Shown one piece after another: positions 22,336 to 30,182 of a stretch of 30,182 nucleotides of DNA. The DNA is from Planctomycetota bacterium (GTDB lineage: Bacteria; Planctomycetota; Phycisphaerae; WQYP01): NCBI GenBank assembly GCA_021799715.1, contig JAJYZY010000010.1, positions 1 to 30,182 of the forward strand. The letters run 5' to 3'. Both the position numbers and the translations under genes were made by a program. The notes under the pieces were generated by a model. That model worked only from the letters and a program-made list of their open reading frames with translations. It was not told where the DNA came from and did not search any database. Each line of letters starts with the position of its first letter. Position 1 is the stretch's first letter.

Positions 22336-23043
22336 TTACAGCAGGCCAAGTTGCAATAGCGCGGCATCGGACATGCGATCTTTACTCCAGGCCGGTTCCC
22401 AAACCAGATTTACTTTCGCCGTCTTGACATCCTCCACGCTTTCCACCGCTTTTTGCACCGCCGGCGGCATGGAGCCGGCGACGGGACATCCCGGTGCGGT
22501 CAGGGTCATGTCAACGGTAACTTCCTTTTCGGCGGAAATATCAATGCGATAAATCAAACCCAGATCGTAAATATTGACGGGAATTTCCGGGTCGAAAATC
22601 GTCCGCAGTTTTTCCACAATTGACGCTTCCAGCGCCTTGTTCTGTAAGGCGTCCGTGATGGTCGTACCGGTGAGCGGCTCGGAAGGCCCCGCGCTTCCGG
22701 GCGATGCCGGGGCATTGGCGGCCGGAGCGGACGAATTAACCGGCAACTTAACTGCATGCGGGTTTTTGAATACAAACCCGCGGCCGGAAGGGTCATCACG
22801 AAAATCAATTTCCGTTCCATCCAGGCTCGGAAAGCTCATCGGGTCGGCGACAATGGTGATCTCCCGCGACTGCCCCACTACATCATCTTCATGTCTGACT
22901 TCGGTTAAATCCAGCAGATAATTAAAACCCTGCGCATTGCGGCCTTTAATACCCACGCGCAGAACCGCTTTTTCCCCCATTCCCTGATCTTTGAGGATTT
23001 TCTTTATCTCCGAGGCGGCGATTTCACTTAACGCTATGGGCAT
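22336..23043 (-). CDS. sufT: SufT-type (MIP18/DUF59) Fe-S assembly protein fused to a cysteine-free A-type carrier domain
   Basis: The 235-residue product joins two Fe-S assembly modules. Residues 2-98 align by eye with A-type carriers (SufA/IscA/ErpA): LRVGIKG, YLLDL, VADPMSFPSLDGTEIDF and GRGFVFKNPHA are all present. However, the three cluster-binding cysteines are missing: GGGCSG is GRNAQG (34-39) and the terminal CGCG is replaced by LPVNSS. An Ala/Pro/Ser linker (105-125) follows. Residues about 130-235 are a SufT domain with FDPEIPVNIYDLGLIY, the conserved cysteine in TAPGCPVAGSMP (C186) and VWEPAWSKDRMSDAALLQLG. AAGGA precedes the ATG. It is the last gene of the suf operon, 116 bp after sufU, and probably helps cluster delivery; the first domain can only act structurally or in partner binding. 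Confidence 0.9.
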   Translation of the reverse strand: MPIALSEIAASEIKKILKDQGMGEKAVLRVGIKGRNAQGFNYLLDLTEVRHEDDVVGQSREITIVADPMSFPSLDGTEIDFRDDPSGRGFVFKNPHAVKLPVNSSAPAANAPASPGSAGPSEPLTGTTITDALQNKALEASIVEKLRTIFDPEIPVNIYDLGLIYRIDISAEKEVTVDMTLTAPGCPVAGSMPPAVQKAVESVEDVKTAKVNLVWEPAWSKDRMSDAALLQLGLL

Positions 23044-23159
23044 GAATTGTCCTTTATATTCAATGGGGGAATCAGATATTCCTTACCGGCGGCAATATCA
23101 TTAAGCCATGCCGCCATTTTTTACTGCGGCGCCCCGGATCGCAAATCCATCTTTTTATT

Positions 23160-23612
23160 TTACTCCGTTGAAACCGGATGAAGCTCATTTTTAATGGCCG
23201 CCTGCAATGTATGCCAGGGCAGCGTGGCGCATTTCACACGCACGGGAAATTCCCGCACACCGGAAAATACCGCCAATTTATCCAGCGCGTCAATATCCGG
23301 TGTTTGATCCATCGGACAGGTAAGCATGGCATGAAACAGCTCAAATAAAGGCTGCGCTTCCGCCGGCGTTTTACCTTTCACCGCCTCCGTCATCATGGAC
23401 GCGGAGGCAGTGGAAATAGCGCAGCCATTGCCGAGGAAACTGATATCCACGATCACGCCGTTCTCGATTTTCAGGAACAACTTGATTTTGTCGCCGCAAA
23501 GCGGATTATGTCCATCCGCCACGGCTGTGGCATCCGGCATTTCCCGCTTGTTCCGCGGTTTGCGCGTGTGGTCGAGAATGGTTTGTTGATACAGGTCGCG
23601 CAGATCGGACAT
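23160..23612 (-). CDS. sufU: SufU scaffold / zinc-dependent sulfur transfer protein
   Basis: SufU accepts persulfide sulfur from SufS and passes it to SufBCD. The 150-residue product has all expected ligands: C39 and D41 in NPLCGDK, C64 in GNGCAISTASASMM and C128 in VRVKCATLPWHTL. The insertion before the last cysteine that distinguishes SufU from IscU is present (residues about 95-120). Its ATG shares a base with the sufS stop (TGATG at 23614-23610), giving tight translational coupling with its partner enzyme. Confidence 0.96.
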   Translation of the reverse strand: MSDLRDLYQQTILDHTRKPRNKREMPDATAVADGHNPLCGDKIKLFLKIENGVIVDISFLGNGCAISTASASMMTEAVKGKTPAEAQPLFELFHAMLTCPMDQTPDIDALDKLAVFSGVREFPVRVKCATLPWHTLQAAIKNELHPVSTE

Positions 23613-24880
23613 CAGTTGAATACCTCTTTGACTTTTTCGATGGCGGCGACCAGCCGGTCGATATCCTCGCGGTTGTTATAAAATGCCAGCGAAGCCCGCG
23701 CAGTGGCTGGGATATTGTAACGATCCATCAATGGCTGGCAGCAGTGATGTCCCGTGCGGATGGCCACGCCTTCACCATCAACAATTGTCCCGATGTCATG
23801 CGGATGAATATTGTCCATGACAAAGGAAATAACCGCCGCCTTTTCCCGGGCGGTCCCGATGATCCGCAACCCGGATATCTTATCAAGCTTTTCCGTGGCA
23901 TAGGTCAGCAGCCCATGTTCATACCGTGAAATATTTTCCATGCCGATGCCGGTCAGGTAATCAATCGCTGCTCCAAGGCCTATGGCCCCGGCGATGTGCG
24001 GCGTGCCAGCCTCAAACTTGTGCGGAACCTCATTCCATGTTGACCCGGAAAAGCTCACCGTGCTGATCATATCCCCACCACCCTGATACGGCGGCATTTT
24101 TTCCAGCAGTTCACGCCGCGCCCATAAAACCCCGATCCCCGTAGGAGCGCAGAGTTTATGACCGGAAAAAACAAAAAAGTCGCAACCGATCTTCCGCACA
24201 TCAATCGGCAGATGTGGAGTCGATTGTGCGCCGTCCACCAGCACCCGGATGCCCCGTTCGTGCGCGGCGGCAACAATGCGCTCAATGGGGTTAATTGTCC
24301 CCATCGCATTGGAAACATGTGTCACGGCAACCAATCGCGTGCGGTCCGACAGCAGGGGCAAATAATGCTCCAAAGACAACTCCCCGGCATCGGTAATCGG
24401 GATCACCTTTATTACCGCGCCGGTTCGCCGGGCCAATAATTGCCAGGGTACGATGTTTGAATGATGTTCCATTTCAGAAAGAATTATTTCATCACCCGAA
24501 CCAATATTTTCCATGCCCCAGGTCGCGGCCACCAGATTGACGGCTTCCGTGGCACCGCGGACAAATACAATTTCCCCGGCGGAAGGAGCATGGATGAATT
24601 GTGCAATTTTTTCCCGCGCCGCTTCATACGCGGCGGTTGCATCCGCGCTTAATTTGTACACCCCACGGTGGATATTGGCATTGTAATTCGTGTAATAGCG
24701 CGCTGTCGCGGCAATAACCGCCTGTGGTTTCTGGCTCGTGGCGGCATTGTCAAGGTACGCCAGGGGCTTGCCATGCGACTGCGTTTGCAATAGCGGAAAA
24801 TCAGCCCGGATTACTGCCATATCCAGTAATTCAGTCCTGGGCGGCTTTGCTCCCACCGGCTTTTCAGCGGTTATCGTCAT
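23612..24880 (-). CDS. sufS: Cysteine desulfurase SufS
   Basis: This PLP enzyme takes sulfur from cysteine as a persulfide. From the ATG at 24880 it has 422 residues. Features: YLDNAATSQKP, ATEAVNLVA, EMEHHSNIVPWQ, VDGAQSTPHLPIDV, the PLP lysine in FSGHKLCAPTG (K242) and the active-site cysteine in RTGHHCCQPLM (C380; a second cysteine, C381, replaces the usual alanine). The open frame extends upstream to 24961, but the extra 27 residues overlap sufD and have no similarity. Its ATG overlaps the sufD stop (ATGA). Confidence 0.96.
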   Translation of the reverse strand: MTITAEKPVGAKPPRTELLDMAVIRADFPLLQTQSHGKPLAYLDNAATSQKPQAVIAATARYYTNYNANIHRGVYKLSADATAAYEAAREKIAQFIHAPSAGEIVFVRGATEAVNLVAATWGMENIGSGDEIILSEMEHHSNIVPWQLLARRTGAVIKVIPITDAGELSLEHYLPLLSDRTRLVAVTHVSNAMGTINPIERIVAAAHERGIRVLVDGAQSTPHLPIDVRKIGCDFFVFSGHKLCAPTGIGVLWARRELLEKMPPYQGGGDMISTVSFSGSTWNEVPHKFEAGTPHIAGAIGLGAAIDYLTGIGMENISRYEHGLLTYATEKLDKISGLRIIGTAREKAAVISFVMDNIHPHDIGTIVDGEGVAIRTGHHCCQPLMDRYNIPATARASLAFYNNREDIDRLVAAIEKVKEVFN

Positions 24881-26196
24881 GATTTCGCCTGATCCAGATG
24901 CAGCCGATGCAACTCGGCGGCAACAAAATCTTCCAAATATTCCCTCATTCCGCCGTGCCATATCCGCAACAACACGTCACGGGCAAAGGCGTAGGTCAGC
25001 AAAGCTCCGGCATCCGCCGCCGCAACTCCGCGCGACCGCAGATAAAACAATTGCTCATCATCCAGCGGGCCGGTGGTGGAACCATGGGTGCATTTTACGT
25101 CATCGGCGTAGATTTCAAGCTGCGGCTGGGAATTCATGACCGCATCATCCGAAAGCAGAATGGTTTTGCTGGTCTGTTTGGAGTCGGTTTTCTGCGCATC
25201 AGGCCGCACCAGAATCTTGCCCCGGAAAACCGCGCTGGCCCGGCCGCCAAGGAGATTTTTATACAATTCGTGACTCGGGCAGTTTTCCCGCGCGTGATCC
25301 AGCATGGTGTGATTGTCAATATGCTGATTGCCGGTGGCCATCGTAAGTCCATTGAGCGTGGCCTCGGCAAAAGGTTCCGCAAGATGCACGGTCATATTGT
25401 TCCGCACCAGTTGCCCGCCAGTGTTGACCACCAGCGACTGCACTGCGGCGTGTTCATGCACATGAATGGCCTCATTGGCAATATGAAACGCGGTGTCATG
25501 CTCCCGTTGTAATTTAATCAGTTCAACCTTGGCACCCTTGCCGACAACCATTTCCAGAACCGCATTGCACAACGTGGGCTGCGCTGAAAATCCGGCATAG
25601 CTCTGCACAATAGTCAGGCGGTTGTTCGAACCGACAATCAGCAGCATTCGGGGATGCACCGCCACGGGTTGATCATGACTTGATGTCACCCACAGCAGAT
25701 GCACCAGCCCCATTTCCCCCTGATCCGGCGGCAGGTAAAGAAATGCGCCATCTTCAAAGCCCGCAAGATTCATGGCTGAAAAGCCATTGGCTTGCGCGGG
25801 CATTTCCCGGCCCAAATAACGCTGCACCCGCTCACCGTGCTTTTCCATCGCCTGCCGGATATTCATTATTTCCGCTTTTCCGACCATGCTGGAAAATTCC
25901 GGACGGTATATTCCGTCCACAAACACCATCTGCTGGGCACCGAGCTTTTTCAAGCACAGACCGCTTAGTTGCTCCGATGTTAACTCCCTGCTGTTGCCCG
26001 GGGAGTTGAAATTGATTTTCCCAATCGGCGCGGTGTTGGTCAGCCGCCAATCTTCATGCGTAACCGGCGGCAGGCCGATGGCGTTAAAGGTGTCCGCCGC
26101 TTCCGACCGCCGCTGTTGCAGCCACGGCGCGCCGTATGTTGGACCCAACGCACAGCGCGTTTCGGGCTTTTCCATAGTCGGTGTTGTTGCGATCAT
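24877..26196 (-). CDS. sufD: Fe-S cluster assembly protein SufD
   Basis: SufD pairs with SufB and SufC to form the scaffold complex. The product (439 residues from 26196) shows the SufD N-terminal helical part with HEDWRLTNTAPI, then the beta-helix core and the C-terminal block NCPSHELYKNLLGGRASAVFRGKILVRPDAQKTDSKQTSKTILL, QLEIYADDVKCTHGSTTGPLDDEQLFYLRSRG, including the conserved cysteine and histidine of CTHG used at the SufB-SufD interface. GGAG sits five bases before the ATG at 26196; the ATG at 26217 is also open but has no ribosome site. It follows sufC by about 30 bp. Confidence 0.95.
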   Translation of the reverse strand: MIATTPTMEKPETRCALGPTYGAPWLQQRRSEAADTFNAIGLPPVTHEDWRLTNTAPIGKINFNSPGNSRELTSEQLSGLCLKKLGAQQMVFVDGIYRPEFSSMVGKAEIMNIRQAMEKHGERVQRYLGREMPAQANGFSAMNLAGFEDGAFLYLPPDQGEMGLVHLLWVTSSHDQPVAVHPRMLLIVGSNNRLTIVQSYAGFSAQPTLCNAVLEMVVGKGAKVELIKLQREHDTAFHIANEAIHVHEHAAVQSLVVNTGGQLVRNNMTVHLAEPFAEATLNGLTMATGNQHIDNHTMLDHARENCPSHELYKNLLGGRASAVFRGKILVRPDAQKTDSKQTSKTILLSDDAVMNSQPQLEIYADDVKCTHGSTTGPLDDEQLFYLRSRGVAAADAGALLTYAFARDVLLRIWHGGMREYLEDFVAAELHRLHLDQAKS

Positions 26197-26229
26197 ATTG
26201 ACTCCGGGGAATTTCATTTAAAATAATTC

Positions 26230-26991
26230 TCAGGCGGCCGCGCCGGCGTTTTCCAGCCAGGCGTAACCACGTTTTTCCAATTCCAGCGCCAGATCCTTGC
26301 CGCCGGATTTAACTATTTTGCCATCACACAAGACATGCACAAAATCGGGCACAATGTAATCCAGCAATCGCTGATAGTGTGTCACCACCAGAATCGCCCG
26401 TTCCGGACCACGCAGGGCATTGACGCCATTGGCAACTATTTTCAGTGCATCAATGTCAAGGCCCGAGTCGGTTTCATCAAGAATCGCAAATTTGGGATTC
26501 AGTACCGCCATCTGAAATATCTCATTGCGTTTTTTCTCACCGCCAGAGAATCCTTCATTCACCGAGCGGTTCAAAAAAGTTTTATCCATTTCCAGCAGCG
26601 CCATTTTCTCTTTGACCATCTTCAGAAAGTCCATGGCATCAAGTTCTTCCTTGCCATGGTGCTTGCGAATGGCATTGACCGCCGCTTTGAGAAAATAACT
26701 TGTGGTAACCCCCGGAATTTCAACCGGATACTGAAATGCCATGAACAGGCCCTCACACGCCCGCTCTTCCGGCGACAACTCCAGCAAATCTTTGCCGTCA
26801 AAGGTCACGCTGCCGCCGGTAACCGCATAGGTTTCCCGCCCGGCCAGCACCGATGAAAGCGTGCTTTTCCCCGAACCATTCGGCCCCATGATGGCGTGAA
26901 CTTCACCGGGATTAATGGTTAAATCGATGCCTTTGAGTATCTGCCTGCCGCCTACGGCCGCCTGCAAATTGTTTATTTCAACCAATGCCAT
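26230..26991 (-). CDS. sufC: Fe-S assembly ATPase SufC
   Basis: This ABC-type ATPase drives shape changes of SufBCD. The 253 residues have Walker A GPNGSGKST (36-44), the Q-loop AFQYPVEIPGV, the signature FSGGEKKR (148-155), Walker B FAILDETDSGLD (168-179), where the SufC-typical glutamate and aspartate are both present, and the switch histidine in VVTHYQRLL. GGAAG precedes the ATG. It lies 73 bp downstream of sufB. Confidence 0.97.
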   Translation of the reverse strand: MALVEINNLQAAVGGRQILKGIDLTINPGEVHAIMGPNGSGKSTLSSVLAGRETYAVTGGSVTFDGKDLLELSPEERACEGLFMAFQYPVEIPGVTTSYFLKAAVNAIRKHHGKEELDAMDFLKMVKEKMALLEMDKTFLNRSVNEGFSGGEKKRNEIFQMAVLNPKFAILDETDSGLDIDALKIVANGVNALRGPERAILVVTHYQRLLDYIVPDFVHVLCDGKIVKSGGKDLALELEKRGYAWLENAGAAA

Positions 26992-27064
26992 AAAAATAGC
27001 TTCCTTTCCAGATTCAATAAGTTATTTCTCTTACCGGGCCAATTTGCCGGGGACGATGGATTGC

Positions 27065-28507
27065 TTATCCGACGCTGCCCTCAAGGCTCACGCCCAGCAA
27101 CTTCTGCGCTTCAACCGCAAATTCCATGGGAAGTTCCCGGAATACTTCCTTGCAGAATCCGTTGATAATCATGTTTACCGCGTCTTCCAGCGATATGCCG
27201 CGCTGCTTGCAGTAAAAAAGCTGATCTTCACCGATTTTGGAGGTGGACGCCTCATGCTCCGCCTTGGAACTCGTATTTCTTACTTCTATATATGGGAACG
27301 TATGGGCACCACATTTATCCCCCAGCAGCAGGGAGTCACACTGTGTGTAGTTGCGGGCATTGGCGGCGTTTTTCAAAATCTTAATCAAGCCGCGGTAGGT
27401 GTTCTGCCCTTTGCCGGCGGAAATTCCCTTGGAAACCACTGTGCTGCGGGTATTTTTGCCTATGTGGATCATCTTCGTGCCCGTATCCGCCTGCTGCCGA
27501 TGATTGGTCAACGCCACGGAGTAAAACTCGCCGATGGAATTGTCACCCTGCAAAATCACACTCGGATATTTCCATGTAATGGCTGATCCGGTTTCCACCT
27601 GCGTCCAGGATATGCGGGCATTCTCCATACATTTGCCCCGTTTGGTGACAAAATTGTAAATGCCGCCCTTGCCTTCCTTGTCACCGGGATACCAGTTTTG
27701 CACCGTGGAATATTTAATCTGTGCGCCCTTGAGCGCTACAAGTTCCACCACCGCCGCATGGAGCTGATTTTCATCCCGCATCGGAGCCGTGCAACCTTCA
27801 AGATAACTGACATACGCCCCTTCGTCCGCGACAATTAAGGTACGCTCAAACTGTCCGGTATTTTTGGCGTTGATCCGGAAATAGGTGGATAGTTCCATCG
27901 GGCAACGCACTCCCTTGGGAACATAACAGAACGATCCGTCACTGAATACCGCGGAATTCAGCGTGGCATAGAAATTATCTGAATAAGGCACCACCGAACC
28001 GAGGTATTTCCGGATCAACTCCGGATGTTCCTGCACCGCTTCGGAAAATGAGCAGAAAATAACCCCCATTTCCGCGAGCTTGGCTTTAAACGTTGTGGCT
28101 ACGGAGACGGAATCAAAAACCGCGTCCACCGCCACGCCGGCAAATATTTTCTGCTCCTCGAGCGGCACGCCCAGCTTTTCATACGTTCGCAGCAACTCCG
28201 GATCGACCTCATCCAGACTCTTAAGTTGCTTTTTGGCCTTCGGAGCCGAGTAGTAAATAATGTCCTGGAAGTCAATGTCCGGATATTTTACGTTGGGCCA
28301 TTTCGGCTCGGTCATCGTCAACCAGTGGCGAAACGCTTTGAGCCGCCATGCAAGCATAAATTCCGGCTCATTTTTGCGTTTGGAAATCGCCCGGACAATC
28401 TCTTCATTAAGGCCTTTAGGCAGGGCATCGGCTTGAATATCCGTTACAAAACCCCACTTGTATTCCTGATTGGCCAGTGTTTCTATTGTGCCTTCATCGG
28501 TTGGCAT
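27065..28507 (-). CDS. sufB: Fe-S cluster assembly protein SufB
   Basis: SufB is the core scaffold on which the nascent cluster is built. The product has 480 residues from the ATG at 28507, which has AGGGG eight bases upstream; the longer frame to 28564 adds an unrelated 19 residues inside the leader. Family blocks: [95 protein letters not shown] and [20 protein letters not shown], with the conserved cysteine of the last block near residue 400. It is the first gene of the suf operon (B-C-D-S-U-T). Confidence 0.97.
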   Translation of the reverse strand: MPTDEGTIETLANQEYKWGFVTDIQADALPKGLNEEIVRAISKRKNEPEFMLAWRLKAFRHWLTMTEPKWPNVKYPDIDFQDIIYYSAPKAKKQLKSLDEVDPELLRTYEKLGVPLEEQKIFAGVAVDAVFDSVSVATTFKAKLAEMGVIFCSFSEAVQEHPELIRKYLGSVVPYSDNFYATLNSAVFSDGSFCYVPKGVRCPMELSTYFRINAKNTGQFERTLIVADEGAYVSYLEGCTAPMRDENQLHAAVVELVALKGAQIKYSTVQNWYPGDKEGKGGIYNFVTKRGKCMENARISWTQVETGSAITWKYPSVILQGDNSIGEFYSVALTNHRQQADTGTKMIHIGKNTRSTVVSKGISAGKGQNTYRGLIKILKNAANARNYTQCDSLLLGDKCGAHTFPYIEVRNTSSKAEHEASTSKIGEDQLFYCKQRGISLEDAVNMIINGFCKEVFRELPMEFAVEAQKLLGVSLEGSVG

Positions 28508-28578
28508 GGTTAAAACCCCTAAAAACAGACAAATCCAACCGGATTGTCCGCAAAAGTCCCGCAACTCACTACCAGATT

Positions 28579-28607
28579 ATGTTAGGGATTCGATTGCATC
28601 ATGTCAA
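28579..28607 (-). promoter_or_regulatory. suf operon promoter
   Basis: The minus strand carries consensus TTGACA (28607-28602), a 17-bp spacer and TAACAT (28584-28579). The predicted start is near 28572, about 65 nt before the sufB ATG. Confidence 0.8.
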
Positions 28608-28624
28608 TTGAGACTCGGTCTCAA
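28608..28624. promoter_or_regulatory. Perfect 7-3-7 palindrome abutting the suf -35 box
   Basis: TTGAGACTCGGTCTCAA is a perfect inverted repeat that ends at the base next to the -35 hexamer of the suf promoter, roughly -36 to -52 from the start. It is a strong candidate operator for a dimeric regulator of Fe-S supply. It does not match the IscR boxes or the cyanobacterial SufR CAAC-N6-GTTG pattern that I know. Confidence 0.6.
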
Positions 28625-28639
28625 CTTCATTCGACGCGC

Positions 28640-29236
28640 TCCATCCCAAAATCTCGCCAACCGGTATTGTTTGGTATATCGCCCCCAATACGCACCACAC
28701 GGGTGCCAGATTCATTTATTCTCGTCGAATCATATTATTTAGCAAGAAAGCGGTTGACCAATCACTGTATTCAGCACCCACCACCCACGGCGCACGATTA
28801 CGGTTGTGGGCAACGCGAGGATTACTTAACGCCCCCCCACCAATTCACCGCAGGATTATTCTGCCGCGTTTGTTTTTGCGCGCATCGGCTTATGGCCATA
28901 TCGACGCGTTGGAATCGATGCAGTTCCGGTTCACCCCAATACACGGCACCGGCCGTGTTGCGGGCTGCCCGCCGTCCCGATCGCCTCTTGGGGCTTGTTA
29001 AGCAATATCTCGGATTCACCCAGCCTCGGTGGAAACACGCGGCCCATTTGTGGGACGGCAACGTAGGCCTCAACGGCAATCATCCACAGTTCGTTCGTGA
29101 ATTGTTACTTGCTTTTTTCCCCGAATGCCGTTTACAAAAGTTGTAACACCGCTTGGAGAATTGTTGAAATCCCCGCTGCAATGAACCATCATGCGGTGCA
29201 TTCCCGCGCCAATTATGTTAATCCTCGGATTCTCCT
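28640..29236. other. Long intergenic region between suf and hisF, no gene assigned
   Basis: Open frames are long for non-coding DNA (28601-29146 plus; 28822-29079 minus) but overlap on opposite strands, begin inside the suf control region, and show no motif or ribosome site. Two adjacent perfect hairpins lie at 28941-28958 (ACACGGC-ACCG-GCCGTGT) and 28960-28972 (GCGGGC-T-GCCCGC). There is no U-run next to them. It could be a decayed gene or an interspersed repeat; I do not recognise it. Confidence 0.4.
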
Positions 29237-29242
29237 TATAAT
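29237..29242 (+). promoter_or_regulatory. hisF -10 box placed for a leaderless message
   Basis: TATAAT ends six bases before the hisF ATG at 29249, so the expected transcription start coincides with the A of the start codon. There is no Shine-Dalgarno sequence in the preceding 25 bases, and no convincing -35 box. Confidence 0.6.
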
Positions 29243-29248
29243 TCCGGC

Positions 29249-30043
29249 ATGTTAACGAAGCGTATTATTCCGTGTCTTGATGTGGATGCCGGCCGAGTGG
29301 TCAAGGGCGTCAAGTTTTTTGACCATGTGGATGCCGGCGATCCGGTGGAGCAGGCTCTGTTTTATGACCAGTGCGGGGCTGATGAATTGGTATTTTATGA
29401 TATTACCGCCAGCCATGAGGGCCGGCAGATCATGGTGGATGTTGTGCGCCGCGTGGCGGATAGCGTGTTTATGCCTATTACCGTCGGTGGAGGCATTCGC
29501 ACGCTTGAGGATGCCACAAGCTTAATTCAAGCCGGGGCGGAAAAGGTCAGTTTGAACTCCGCGGCCGTGAAAGACCCGGAATTAATTTCCCGTATTGCCC
29601 GCAAGTTTGGTCGTTGTGCCACGGTTCTGGGGCTGGATGCGAACCGTGTTAAAAAATCCGACGGCCATGAATTCTGGGAAGTTTTTGTTAATGGCGGCCG
29701 GGTGGGCACGGGGCGCGACGTTTTGGCCTGGGCCAAAGAGGCCGAGTCGCGCGGTGCCGGTGAAATTGTGCTCAATGTAATGAACTCGGACGGCACCTTG
29801 GAGGGGTATGATATTGAAATGACCGCAGCCGTCAGTGAATCGGTTCATATTCCGGTGGTGGCCAGCGGCGGAGCCGGCAAACCCGAACATCTTCTTGAAG
29901 TGCTAACCGTTGGAAAAGCGGATGCGGCCCTGGCGGCGTCCATTTTCCATTTCCGAACCTGGTCCGTGCCGCAGGTCAAAGATTATCTGGCCAAACACGG
30001 TGTGTGTGTCCGTTTGACACCGGAGCCGCAACATGCTGGATAG
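29249..30043 (+). CDS. hisF: Imidazole glycerol phosphate synthase, cyclase subunit
   Basis: HisF uses ammonia from HisH to convert PRFAR to imidazole glycerol phosphate and AICAR, joining histidine and purine synthesis. The 264-residue TIM barrel has the catalytic aspartates D11 ([15 protein letters not shown]) and D130 (VLGLDANRV), the phosphate-binding [11 protein letters not shown] and [12 protein letters not shown], and [10 protein letters not shown] near the end. One oddity is [10 protein letters not shown] (175-183): relatives have TS(I/M)DxDGT, so the conserved aspartate is asparagine and the TS pair is NV. The start at 29249 follows a -10 box by six bases. HisH and other his genes are not in the window. 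It overlaps the next gene by 11 bases. Confidence 0.96.
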   Translation: MLTKRIIPCLDVDAGRVVKGVKFFDHVDAGDPVEQALFYDQCGADELVFYDITASHEGRQIMVDVVRRVADSVFMPITVGGGIRTLEDATSLIQAGAEKVSLNSAAVKDPELISRIARKFGRCATVLGLDANRVKKSDGHEFWEVFVNGGRVGTGRDVLAWAKEAESRGAGEIVLNVMNSDGTLEGYDIEMTAAVSESVHIPVVASGGAGKPEHLLEVLTVGKADAALAASIFHFRTWSVPQVKDYLAKHGVCVRLTPEPQHAG

Positions 30044-30182
30044 CGTATTATTATGGATTGACAAGAACCGATCATTGTGGATGCACGATCTGAAACAATG
30101 GCTGGCCATTCCCAGTGTTTCCGCCAAACCGGAACATGATGCCGACATTCAGGCGGCGGCGGAATGGGCGGCGTTTTACCTG
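30033..30182 (+). CDS. M20-family dipeptidase, N-terminal fragment (runs off the right edge)
   Basis: From the ATG at 30033, inside the end of hisF, 50 codons reach the window edge without a stop. The helix [13 protein letters not shown] followed by [19 protein letters not shown] matches the start of M20/M28-type metallopeptidases annotated as dipeptidases (the LKxxLxIPSVSAdPxxxxdvxxaAxw pattern). The zinc ligands would lie beyond the edge, so activity cannot be assessed. The 11-bp overlap suggests co-transcription and translational coupling with hisF. Confidence 0.75.
   Translation, partial: MLDSVLLWIDKNRSLWMHDLKQWLAIPSVSAKPEHDADIQAAAEWAAFYL

Noticed and set aside
22336..23043. Annotation as SufA/ErpA carrier
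   Set aside because: The A-type domain lacks all ligand cysteines, and the C-terminal half is a SufT domain.
28600..28630. IscR or SufR box at the suf promoter
   Set aside because: The dyad there does not match the consensus patterns I know for either regulator, so only an unnamed operator is reported.
28601..29146. 181-codon plus-strand open frame
   Set aside because: It begins inside the suf control region, has no ribosome site at its ATG, and its composition is not protein-like in the first 100 codons; kept only as an unexplained region.
1..30182. CRISPR arrays, tRNA or rRNA genes, prophage genes
   Set aside because: No regularly spaced direct repeats, no TpsiC/acceptor pattern and no phage or restriction genes were seen on either strand.

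Overview
This window looks like a piece of a bacterial chromosome, most likely from the Planctomycetota (Phycisphaerae-like). That placement is inferred from the mix of PEP-CTERM surface proteins, a SufBCDSU system, a very large fused indolepyruvate oxidoreductase and the broken-up order of housekeeping genes (infC without rpmI-rplT, tig without clpP). No rRNA is present to settle it.

Layout. 1-82: the start of an IS3-type orfA running off the left edge. 468-943: RNase P RNA (rnpB) with an extended -10 promoter and an intrinsic terminator. 1026-1847: a four-repeat DUF347 membrane protein. 2114-4383: bioA-bioD (minus strand, ATGA overlap), divergent from pcm (4414-5133). 5281-9000: a 1239-residue fused indolepyruvate:ferredoxin oxidoreductase. 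9157-10886: two PEP-CTERM proteins, one with an L-type-lectin-like fold signature. 11198-11716: infC with an AUU start. 11964-12692: a BI-1/YccA membrane protein. 12841-15613: pyrR-pyrB-argJ, coupled by ATGA overlaps. 15615-19871 (minus): tig, then a methyltransferase-glycosyltransferase fusion, then a secreted sugar-dehydrogenase-like propeller. 19872-20666: a 0.8 kb intergenic region that appears to encode at least one small RNA. 20667-22179: cmk-plsC. 22336-28507 (minus): sufB-C-D-S-U and a fused SufT-like gene. 29249 to the right edge: hisF and the start of an M20 peptidase.

How the parts work together. The suf operon supplies Fe-S clusters; the indolepyruvate oxidoreductase in the same window carries two ferredoxin-like cysteine groups and is an obvious client, and the biotin genes feed a pathway whose last step also needs Fe-S clusters. 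pyrB and argJ link pyrimidine and arginine synthesis.

The most notable items are: (1) a roughly 114-nt minus-strand small RNA (20322-20435) with a good promoter, a strong terminator and two CUCC/CCUCC anti-Shine-Dalgarno patches; (2) a SufT-type protein fused to an A-type carrier domain that has lost all its cluster-binding cysteines; (3) a perfect 7-3-7 palindrome abutting the -35 box of the suf operon; (4) apparently leaderless hisF and bioA mRNAs. All readings are by eye; no database search or folding program was run.
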